Assembly (NCBI GenBank): GCA_964448045.1
Contig: CAYUVF010000079.1
Coordinates: 1 to 13,022, forward strand
Origin: CAYUVF01 sp964448045
Lineage (GTDB): Bacteria > Bacteroidota > Rhodothermia > Rhodothermales > Salinibacteraceae
Reading direction: 5' to 3'
Length of the DNA: 13,022 nt
Part shown: positions 1-6,144 of the stretch, piece by piece
Position numbering within the stretch: the first letter of the stretch is position 1
How the letters are laid out: every line of letters begins with the position of its first letter
Translations under genes and position numbers: made by a program
Notes under the pieces: generated by a model
The model's input: only the letters and a program-made list of their open reading frames with translations
Databases searched by the model: none
Told to the model about the DNA's origin: nothing

Positions 1-52
1 GGCATACGAGATTCAAGTGTGACTGGAGTTCAGACGTGTGCTCTTCCGATCT
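1..52 (+). other. Illumina TruSeq adapter sequence (artefact)
   Basis: The first 52 bases match the 3' part of the Illumina TruSeq indexed PCR primer. They begin inside the P7 segment (GGCATACGAGAT), carry a 6-base index TCAAGT at 13-18 (the reverse complement of ACTTGA, TruSeq index 8), then the standard read-2 primer segment ending in CTTCCGATCT at 43-52. This is library sequence left at a contig end, not genomic DNA. Genomic sequence can be trusted only from base 53. Bases 53-138 hold no gene I can recognise. Confidence 0.98.
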
Positions 53-138
53 ACAACGCTGCACACATGCGAACGTTGCGTCTGAAGGCGGAGCACTCGG
101 TACCGGACAAGCGGACAACGCGGTTCCTATGGGTCGAG

Positions 139-588
139 CTAAAACCCATACGCCTTTAATTCATTGAGCGAGTCATCGAGAACGATGAGCGTTTCTATTC
201 CGAATCCAACTATTCCCTCTTCGGATTCGACGAGTGGGATGGCAACGAAATAGCGGTTCGAAGTGTGGTAATACACCCTCGTCTGGACGGGAGATTGGAA
301 GTCTTCATACTGAGCATTGAGCGTCTGGCACACGGAGGTGTTTTGCACCAGTTGGACCTGGCTCGTGTCGATGCTTGTAGTGCCCGTTTCCTGGCGCGCA
401 TCGGAGAGCTCGGGCTCGGTGAGGAAGAGTTCAACGAGTGACCAGGCGTTAGGGTGGTTCGGCGGGCAAGCCGCTTGAGCATGGAGCCCGGGCGCATTCA
501 GCGCCAAGGCAGCAAGGAGCAACCCAACGGATGCAAAGAGGTGCAGGGCAATTTTTCTTGGAGGTGTTGTAGTACGAGATTCCATCAT
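139..588 (-). CDS. Small secreted protein of unknown function (paralogue 1)
   Basis: A 149-residue protein that I cannot assign to a named family. The N-terminus has basic residues (RK at 11-12), then a hydrophobic stretch of about residues 13-30 and a likely signal peptidase I site after LHA near residue 37, so export is expected. The mature part has two cysteines (Cys41 and Cys87) that could form a disulfide, a PELSDARQETG segment at about 59-69 and a VCQTL motif at 86-90. The same pattern occurs in the upstream neighbour at 606-1028, which marks the two as paralogues. Two adjacent ATG codons (586-588 and 583-585) are equally good starts, and neither has a clear ribosome binding site. It lies 17 bp after its paralogue and is probably cotranscribed with it and the lipoprotein gene. 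Real gene: fairly sure. Function: unknown. Confidence 0.75.
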   Translation of the reverse strand: MMESRTTTPPRKIALHLFASVGLLLAALALNAPGLHAQAACPPNHPNAWSLVELFLTEPELSDARQETGTTSIDTSQVQLVQNTSVCQTLNAQYEDFQSPVQTRVYYHTSNRYFVAIPLVESEEGIVGFGIETLIVLDDSLNELKAYGF

Positions 589-605
589 GCTAAGGCTGGA
601 AGCAG

Positions 606-1028
606 TTAAAGCATATATATACCAACCAGTTCGAAATTCTGATTGTAGATCATCAAGCCAGGGTTTACACCCGGTACTTCATCCCCTGGCCACTCACTGG
701 ATGGACGAAGCTTCGCTACATCGAAGTAATACGGCCCTGCCTTATAAAAGAAGTGCTCGATCCACTCGGTATTGCTAACTCCATCCGTCAATTGTTGACA
801 CACGTCTGGGTCCTGCTCGTCGGTCAAAAGGCGGATCTCGCTCGGCGAGACCGAAATGCCGGCCTCCTGGCGCTCGTCTGCCCATTCCGGGTTGCTTAGG
901 TATACCTCCACGACCTCTCGGGCTCCTTCATTTCCTGAAGGGCAGCCACTGAGCGGCTGGGCAAAAGTATCGATTGAGCCAAAGAACATCAGGATGAGGC
1001 CGATGAAGATTGCTGTTATCTCTTTCAT
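606..1028 (-). CDS. Small secreted protein of unknown function (paralogue 2)
   Basis: A 140-residue protein starting MKEITAIFIG, with a hydrophobic signal segment at about residues 5-17 and a likely cleavage after TFA near residue 23. An upstream ATG at 1089-1091 would extend it by 21 residues. I reject that start because it overlaps the lipoprotein stop and places extra residues ahead of a normal signal peptide. The mature protein shares with the 139-588 product an early cysteine (Cys29), a PEWADERQEAG segment at about 48-58, a VCQQL motif at 76-80, a Tyr/Phe-rich patch and a hydrophobic C-terminal strand ending in an aliphatic tail. Similarity to the neighbour is low but collinear along the whole mature region, as expected from an old tandem duplication. 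It sits 50 bp downstream of the lipoprotein gene. No enzymatic motif is visible. A role as periplasmic partner or immunity-like protein is inference only. Confidence 0.75.
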   Translation of the reverse strand: MKEITAIFIGLILMFFGSIDTFAQPLSGCPSGNEGAREVVEVYLSNPEWADERQEAGISVSPSEIRLLTDEQDPDVCQQLTDGVSNTEWIEHFFYKAGPYYFDVAKLRPSSEWPGDEVPGVNPGLMIYNQNFELVGIYML

Positions 1029-1078
1029 GGATTTGGATCGTATCTGCTGAGAGGCTCCTGGTATTATTATGATCCCTG

Positions 1079-2503
1079 CTAATATCCACACCGGCTGATT
1101 TCGGTGTCCACTCCGTTCACGTAATCGTAGCTATACAGGATCGACTTGTCGATAAGATAACCCTTCATAGATAGCGTATCGGCTGCCCCGAAATCCGTTT
1201 CGCTCGGCTCCGAGGGATAGCGAAAGATTTTCCCGGCGTATGGATCTGCAAGCTCTTCTAAATCATAGTCATAATTATCTGGGTCTATTCCTTTTTTAGT
1301 CAAGTACTGCTCAATGACTTCCGTATCGGTGATGATCTCAGCCGGCATGAACGGTTGCGTGTGGAACGTTGCGACCGTTCCAGAAGGACGTGCCCCAGTG
1401 GATATACCTCGGATCCCAATCGGGGTGTACGTAATGTCGTTTTCGACTTCGTGATACTCGACCAGGTCGTAGCTCCCGTCGTCTTGTTGCACGATCCATC
1501 CGCCGCGCTCCTCGCGTTGGCTCTGGTCCGAGGCGTCGGCATTGCTTTTCTGCCAGAGCTCGGTGAGGATTCCTTTGTCTTCCAGGGAACGGATGAGGGC
1601 GCGGTCGTATTCATCCGCGATAGTTTTGTCGAAGCAAGAGCCGGATTCGCTGCAGTAGGCGGGCGGATCGGGGCGGTCGCAGGGGTTTTCGATAAAGACG
1701 GGGTCGTCCGGGACGGCCCCACCCCCCTCGATGCATATCTGATCGGTGGGGCCACCATCGGGGTTACAGGCGACGGGATCATCGCCGGAGCCACTTCCAC
1801 TGTCTCCCTCGCCGTTGTCACCATCGTCAATATAGACCCATTGCGTGCAGGTGACTTCCACAGTACATACCTCGGGGTTCCCATTAAAGGGACCAACACA
1901 GATGATGGACTCGATTTCATAATTCAAGCATTGGTAGCCCTTCCGGGAATCAGGTAGGAAAAGGGATTTATTGGGGTTACCGACAGTCGCACCGGTCCAT
2001 TGAACATCGTCGGAGGGGGCGGGGAACCGTCGGAGGTATTCTCGGGCCATGGCCTCAGCGGCGTCGGAGTCGGGCACCCTGCACTGGTCGAGGCGCATAA
2101 TAATGGGCTGGTCGCGGATCTCGTCGGAGTATGCCGTATGGCTGAGGGCGCCAAAGGTGATGTGCCTTAACCCCTCTGCATTATTGACGATGGATGCGGG
2201 AAAGTGCAGATACACGGCGTCGTAGCGATACGTGGCATCACCGCCCAGGTTGGGCGTCGAGAGCATGCATCCGTAGGGGGAGGCCTCCGAGGCATTGCCC
2301 TGCTTGCTGCTTGGAGCAGTGAGGCGACCCCCGTCGGGAATGGGCGTGATGGTGAGGCCGTTGGGAAGCGTTGTGCCGTCCGGTTCTTCGCCCGGTTCCT
2401 CCGAAGCGGGCGACGAAAGATCGCACCCGAAAAGAAAGATACTCATCAACCCGATTGCGCACAGAAGGAGGTTCCACCGAACCCCCGTGGTGTCCAAATA
2501 CAT
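1079..2503 (-). CDS. Lipoprotein with a degenerate JAB/DUF4329-like C-terminal domain
   Basis: A 474-residue protein if started at the ATG at 2501-2503. An upstream ATG at 2578 would add 25 residues ahead of the signal peptide and is less likely. A GGGGG run lies about 9 bases before the chosen start. Residues 9-26 are a hydrophobic signal ending in the lipobox LFGC, with lipidation expected at Cys27 followed by an acidic Glu/Pro linker. Residues about 75-220 form an unknown domain with several cysteines. An Asp/Gly/Ser-rich linker covers about 226-250 and a second Cys/Pro-rich stretch about 245-290. The C-terminal region (about 330-474) has the order seen in JAB/DUF4329-type modules: EERGGWIV, then ATFHTQP at about 378-384, PSETD at 433-437 and a GYLID strand. 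The second histidine of the usual HTH is Gln383, so metal binding may be lost. It heads a probable three-gene minus-strand cassette. The family assignment is tentative and the lipoprotein call is solid. Confidence 0.75.
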   Translation of the reverse strand: MYLDTTGVRWNLLLCAIGLMSIFLFGCDLSSPASEEPGEEPDGTTLPNGLTITPIPDGGRLTAPSSKQGNASEASPYGCMLSTPNLGGDATYRYDAVYLHFPASIVNNAEGLRHITFGALSHTAYSDEIRDQPIIMRLDQCRVPDSDAAEAMAREYLRRFPAPSDDVQWTGATVGNPNKSLFLPDSRKGYQCLNYEIESIICVGPFNGNPEVCTVEVTCTQWVYIDDGDNGEGDSGSGSGDDPVACNPDGGPTDQICIEGGGAVPDDPVFIENPCDRPDPPAYCSESGSCFDKTIADEYDRALIRSLEDKGILTELWQKSNADASDQSQREERGGWIVQQDDGSYDLVEYHEVENDITYTPIGIRGISTGARPSGTVATFHTQPFMPAEIITDTEVIEQYLTKKGIDPDNYDYDLEELADPYAGKIFRYPSEPSETDFGAADTLSMKGYLIDKSILYSYDYVNGVDTEISRCGY

Positions 2504-2764
2504 GACGTGATGCCCCCAGACGTGAACAGAATCGACGATGCCGCGAAGAGGCTCGTCAAGAAGCGAGTTTTCTAACAAGCTGCGAACGCAGTCTACAGCG
2601 GGGGGGGGGAGACAAATTCAAAGCCGTAATGTGAAAGAAAAGTAACGGGGATGGAGGCAACCTTCAGGGGGGCAAAAACTATTGGCGCGTTCCCTCGTAA
2701 CGGATATGCTCCGCAAACCGCGATGACCCTGACGCTTCCCTTTTCGACCCAGTCTGGCAGATAA
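2504..2764. other. Divergent intergenic region with a G9 tract
   Basis: This gap of 261 bp separates the minus-strand lipoprotein gene from plus-strand prfC, so it should hold promoters for both. I see no convincing match to the Bacteroidota consensus or to sigma-70 boxes. The one striking element is a run of nine G at 2600-2608 (C on the lipoprotein coding strand), about 97 bp upstream of the lipoprotein start. No conserved ORF is present on either strand. Confidence 0.5.
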
Positions 2765-4381
2765 GTGAGTACGACGCTACAAAAGACGTTAAAAAAAGAA
2801 ATCGACCGGCGCCGCACGTTCGGCATCATCAGCCACCCCGATGCCGGCAAGACGACGCTGACCGAGAAGCTGCTCCTGATGGGCGGCGCCATCCACGAGG
2901 CGGGGGAGATCAAGGCCCGCAAGGCCCGCCGCCACGCCCGCAGCGACTGGATGGACATGGAGAAAGACCGCGGCATCTCCGTCACCTCGTCGGTGATGAA
3001 GTTTCGCTACCGCGGCTACGAGATGAACCTGCTCGACACGCCGGGCCACAAAGACTTCTCCGAGGACACGTACCGCGTGCTGACGGCCGTCGACAGTGTT
3101 ATCATGGTGCTTGACAACGCGAAAGGCGTCGAGGCGCAGACGAAAAAGCTGATGGAGGTTTGCCGGATGCGCGGCACGCCCATCATCACCTTCATCAACA
3201 AGATGGACCGCTTCGGCAAGGAGCCGCTGGAGCTGCTCGATGAGATCGAAGATGAGCTCGACATCGAAACGGTGCCGCTGTCGTGGCCCATCGGGATGGG
3301 GGATCGCTTCCGCGGGACGTACAACCTGCATCGCAACGAACTGCACCTCTTCTCACACGCCGACCAGGAGGGCAACCACCGGCGTCTCGCCATCGATGGA
3401 CTCGACGATCCGCGGCTGGAGGAGGAGTTGGGCTCGCAGGCCGAGGAGCTGCGCTTCAACGTGCAGCTCGTCCGCGAGGCGGGCAACGACTTCGACATGG
3501 AGAAGTACCGCGCCGGAAAACAGACGCCCGTCTTCTTCGGCAGCGCGCTGAGCAACTTTGGCGTCGGCGACATGCTCGACAGCTTCGTCGAGATCGCCCC
3601 GCCGCCGCGTCCGCGCCCAACCACGACGCGCGAGGTGTCGCCCTACGAAGAAGAATTCACCGGCGTCGTCTTCAAGATTCAGGCGAACATGGACCCGAAT
3701 CACCGCGACCGGATGGCGTTTCTGCGCGTCTGCTCCGGCGCGTTTGAGCGCGGGATGACGGTGAAGCACCACCGCCTCGGGCAGGAGGTGCGCATCAACA
3801 ACGCGCGCATCTTCATGGCGCAGGACCGCGAGGGGGTCGATACGGCGTATCCGGGTGACATCATCGGTATCCAGAACCACGGCACGATCAAGATTGGCGA
3901 CAGCTTCAGCGAGAAAGAGGAGCTCCAGTTCACCGGCGTGCCGAGCTTCGCGCCGGAGCACTTCCGCAAGGTCCACCTCGACGATCCGCTGCGTGCTAAA
4001 CACCTCCGCAAGGGATTAGAGCAGCTCAGTCAGGAAGGTGCCATTCAGGTCTTCCGCCCGATTCAGGGCAACGACTATATCCTCGGAGCCGTCGGCGTCC
4101 TGCAGTTCGACGTGACCGTGCAGCGGCTGGAGGATGAGTACAACGTGCAGGCGCACCTGAGCGGGACGAATTATGCCGCGGCGCGGTGGGTGGTCTGCGA
4201 CGATGCGAAGAAGCTGGACGAGTACGAGCGGAAAAATCGGACCTCGCTCTTCCACGATGCCGAGGGCGACCTGGCCTATCTGGCGCAGAGCACATACCGG
4301 CTGGAGCGCATGATGGAGGACTGGCCGGAAATCACGTTTCTGTCGACGAAGGAGCACTACGGCGCCGAGGTGGAGGCGTAA
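2765..4381 (+). CDS. prfC: Peptide chain release factor 3 (RF3)
   Basis: RF3 is a translational GTPase that removes RF1/RF2 from the ribosome after peptide release. The 538-residue length fits the family (about 530). GTPase motifs are intact: P-loop SHPDAGKTT at 23-31, switch I DRGISVTSSV at 68-77, DTPGHKDF at 91-98, NKMDR at 145-149 and GSA at 259-261. The DWMDMEKDRGIS segment is typical of RF3 rather than EF-G or TypA. A beta-barrel domain II (about 295-390, containing GVVFKIQANMDPNHRDR) and an RF3-type C-terminal domain follow. Translation must start at the GTG at 2765 because an in-frame TAA lies immediately before it and the next Met is past the P-loop. The resulting N-terminus matches the usual length before RRTF. 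No Shine-Dalgarno is visible. It is transcribed divergently from the lipoprotein cassette and stands as a single gene. Confidence 0.97.
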   Translation: MSTTLQKTLKKEIDRRRTFGIISHPDAGKTTLTEKLLLMGGAIHEAGEIKARKARRHARSDWMDMEKDRGISVTSSVMKFRYRGYEMNLLDTPGHKDFSEDTYRVLTAVDSVIMVLDNAKGVEAQTKKLMEVCRMRGTPIITFINKMDRFGKEPLELLDEIEDELDIETVPLSWPIGMGDRFRGTYNLHRNELHLFSHADQEGNHRRLAIDGLDDPRLEEELGSQAEELRFNVQLVREAGNDFDMEKYRAGKQTPVFFGSALSNFGVGDMLDSFVEIAPPPRPRPTTTREVSPYEEEFTGVVFKIQANMDPNHRDRMAFLRVCSGAFERGMTVKHHRLGQEVRINNARIFMAQDREGVDTAYPGDIIGIQNHGTIKIGDSFSEKEELQFTGVPSFAPEHFRKVHLDDPLRAKHLRKGLEQLSQEGAIQVFRPIQGNDYILGAVGVLQFDVTVQRLEDEYNVQAHLSGTNYAAARWVVCDDAKKLDEYERKNRTSLFHDAEGDLAYLAQSTYRLERMMEDWPEITFLSTKEHYGAEVEA

Positions 4382-4388
4382 AGTTGGG

Positions 4389-4558
4389 CTTGTCATTCCG
4401 GACTTGATTACTGGCGTGAATTCGCTTTGCTCATTTCGGGATCTCCTCGAATTGAGCACCACTCTTTTTCTTTCGTCGTTTATCCGGGATCAGTTGCCTG
4501 AGGCTGGTGTCGCTCCGCTCATTCCGTGGAGATCCTGAGTCAAGCTCAGGATGACAAG
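4389..4558. repeat. REP-like element with inverted and direct repeats
   Basis: CTTGTCAT at 4389-4396 is matched by its reverse complement ATGACAAG at 4551-4558. Read inward, both ends continue similarly (CTTGTCATTCCGGACTTGA on the plus strand, CTTGTCATCCTGAGCTTGA on the minus strand). A 16-bp segment at 4423-4438 is repeated directly at 4511-4526 with 13 of 16 bases identical. The right end contains a perfect hairpin with an 8-bp stem (ATCCTGAG at 4532-4539, CTCAGGAT at 4545-4552) and a 5-base loop. It fills most of the gap between prfC and the peptidase gene and may also end prfC transcription, although there is no T tract. The rest of this 270-bp gap holds an imperfect inverted pair, GCGGGGT at 4610-4616 and ACCCCGC at 4638-4644, just before the next start. 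Confidence 0.65.
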
Positions 4559-4651
4559 TTTGAGTGTGCGGCATCGGGGATGAAAAGGTGCTGTGAATCT
4601 CGTATCATGGCGGGGTGAGTTTCCTGTCCACCCACCAACCCCGCTGTTTCG

Positions 4652-6025
4652 ATGCGCCGAAGTTTCTCGTTTGTGCTCGCCCTCGCCCTCGTCCTCGGCC
4701 TGAGTCTGGCCGGATCCGCCGCCGCCCAGTACGACACCGCCCCGCCGCCTCCGATTGACCCCCGCATCCACGACATCGTCGATGCCATCTCGGCGGAGCG
4801 GGTGGAGGCTGACATCCGTGCGCTGGCGGGCTTTGGGACGCGGCACACGCTCTCGGATACCACGTCGGACACCCGCGGCATCGGCGCGGCCCGGCGCTGG
4901 CTGAAGGATCAGTACGAGCAGATCTCGGCCGCGTGCGGCGGCTGCTTGGAGGTCAAGACCCAGCGCTTCGAGGTGAGTGGCGAGCGGCGCATCCCCGAGG
5001 CGACGACCATCGTCAACGTCTACGCCATTCAGCGCGGCACCACGCATCCGGACCGCTACGTCATCATGTCGGGCGACATCGACTCGCGCGCCTCCGATGT
5101 GATGAACGACTCCATCGACGCGCCCGGTGCCAACGACAACGCCTCGGGCCTGGCCGGGACCATTGAGGCCGCCCGCGTGCTGTCGCAGTACGAGTTCGGC
5201 AGCAGCATTATCTACGCGGGACTCTCGGGCGAGGAGCAAGGGCTCTTCGGCGGTGCCCACATGGCCGAAGTGGCCCGCGAGGAAGGCTGGAATATCGCCG
5301 GCGTCCTCAACAACGACATGATCGGCAACATCGAGGGCGGCGACGGGGTGATCGACAACACCGTATTTCGCGTCTTCTCGCAGTACAACATCCCGAGCGA
5401 CGACGACCAGTGGTCGGAGCGCTACTTCGGCGGTGAGAACGACAGCCCATCCCGCAACCTCGCCCGCTACGTCGCCCGGATGACGGAGCTGTACATCCGC
5501 AACATGGATGCGATGATGATCTACCGGCTCGACCGCTTCGGGCGCGGAGGGCACCACACGCCGTTCAACAACGAAGGTTTTCCCGCCGTCCGCATCATGG
5601 AGGCGCACGAGGACTACACCGAGCAGCATCAGGACATCCGCACCGAAGATGGCATCGAGTACGGCGACACGATCGATGAGGTACACTTCGACTTCGCCGC
5701 GCGGATGACGGGCGTCAACGCTGCGGTGCTGGCCGGCATCGCCGCGGCGCCGCCCGCCCCGGACTCGGTGAAGATCGGCGGAGCCGTGCGTCCCTCGGCG
5801 ACGCTCGCATGGAAGCCGGTCGACGATCCGAATCTGGCCGGATACAAAATCTACTGGCGGAAAACCACGGCGCCGCAGTGGACAAAAAGCGTCTTCATCG
5901 GCCCCGACGTGACCCGGCACACGCTCGAAAACGTCATCATCGACAACTACTTGTTCGGCGTCGCGGCGGTGGGCGAAGACGGCAACGAAAGCCCCGTCGT
6001 CTTCCCGACGAGTCTGCTCCGGTGA
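4652..6025 (+). CDS. Secreted M28-family zinc metallopeptidase (aminopeptidase-like)
   Basis: A 457-residue exported peptidase. A Sec signal peptide occupies about residues 1-25 (hydrophobic core 7-20, cleavage near AAA/QY). The M28 catalytic domain spans about 45-365. The co-catalytic metal motifs are visible: GANDNASG at 159-166 (Asp162 bridging), SGEEQGLFG at 192-200 (Glu194 likely general base, Glu195 ligand), LNNDMIG at 219-225 (Asp222) and YTEQHQD at 322-328 (His326, the likely last ligand). The first ligand, usually the His of a GHxDSR motif, is Asp142 here (MSGDIDSR, 139-146). Residues about 368-457 look like a fibronectin type III-like C-terminal domain (LAWKPVDDPNLAGYKIYW). Expected role: removal of N-terminal amino acids from peptides outside the cytoplasm. 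The spacing to the secreted amidase downstream suggests related scavenging work. No Shine-Dalgarno precedes the ATG. Confidence 0.92.
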   Translation: MRRSFSFVLALALVLGLSLAGSAAAQYDTAPPPPIDPRIHDIVDAISAERVEADIRALAGFGTRHTLSDTTSDTRGIGAARRWLKDQYEQISAACGGCLEVKTQRFEVSGERRIPEATTIVNVYAIQRGTTHPDRYVIMSGDIDSRASDVMNDSIDAPGANDNASGLAGTIEAARVLSQYEFGSSIIYAGLSGEEQGLFGGAHMAEVAREEGWNIAGVLNNDMIGNIEGGDGVIDNTVFRVFSQYNIPSDDDQWSERYFGGENDSPSRNLARYVARMTELYIRNMDAMMIYRLDRFGRGGHHTPFNNEGFPAVRIMEAHEDYTEQHQDIRTEDGIEYGDTIDEVHFDFAARMTGVNAAVLAGIAAAPPAPDSVKIGGAVRPSATLAWKPVDDPNLAGYKIYWRKTTAPQWTKSVFIGPDVTRHTLENVIIDNYLFGVAAVGEDGNESPVVFPTSLLR

Positions 6026-6144
6026 TGGCGTGTGGGTGAGAGGGTGCGTGTGCGATTGGGCACTGTGAACACCCGTGCCCCCCCTACGCCCACACACCCA
6101 CGCCAACTTTCCACGCCCCAACTCCCATTCGCCCAAACGCAACC
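6026..6144. repeat. C-rich heptad-phased intergenic tract with inverted arms
   Basis: The whole peptidase-amidase spacer is low-complexity sequence. The left arm (6026-6063) is GT-rich and, read on the minus strand, has the same C-rich texture as the right arm (6084-6136), where CCA or CCCA recurs at about 7-bp intervals. A GGGCAC/GTGCCC hairpin (6058-6063 with 6075-6080) sits between the arms. It may act as a terminator or be an inert repeat. No promoter or ribosome binding site is evident before the amidase ATG. Confidence 0.6.

Noticed and set aside
128..150. Hairpin TATGGGT/ACCCATA around the stop of the first small gene, considered as terminator or integron attC site
   Set aside because: The stem is only 7 bp, overlaps the stop codon and has no T tract on the transcribed side. 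The core GTTRRRY and RYYYAAC boxes of an attC site are not present in 53-138.
1355..1957. Plus-strand ORF of 200 codons opposite the lipoprotein gene
   Set aside because: It is an antisense shadow. It has no domain, no signal peptide and no start context, and the minus-strand frame has a lipobox and domain structure.
4490..6142. Long minus-strand ORF opposite the M28 peptidase
   Set aside because: It is a GC-rich antisense open frame with His/Arg/Val/Asp-rich composition typical of shadows. The plus strand carries an intact peptidase.
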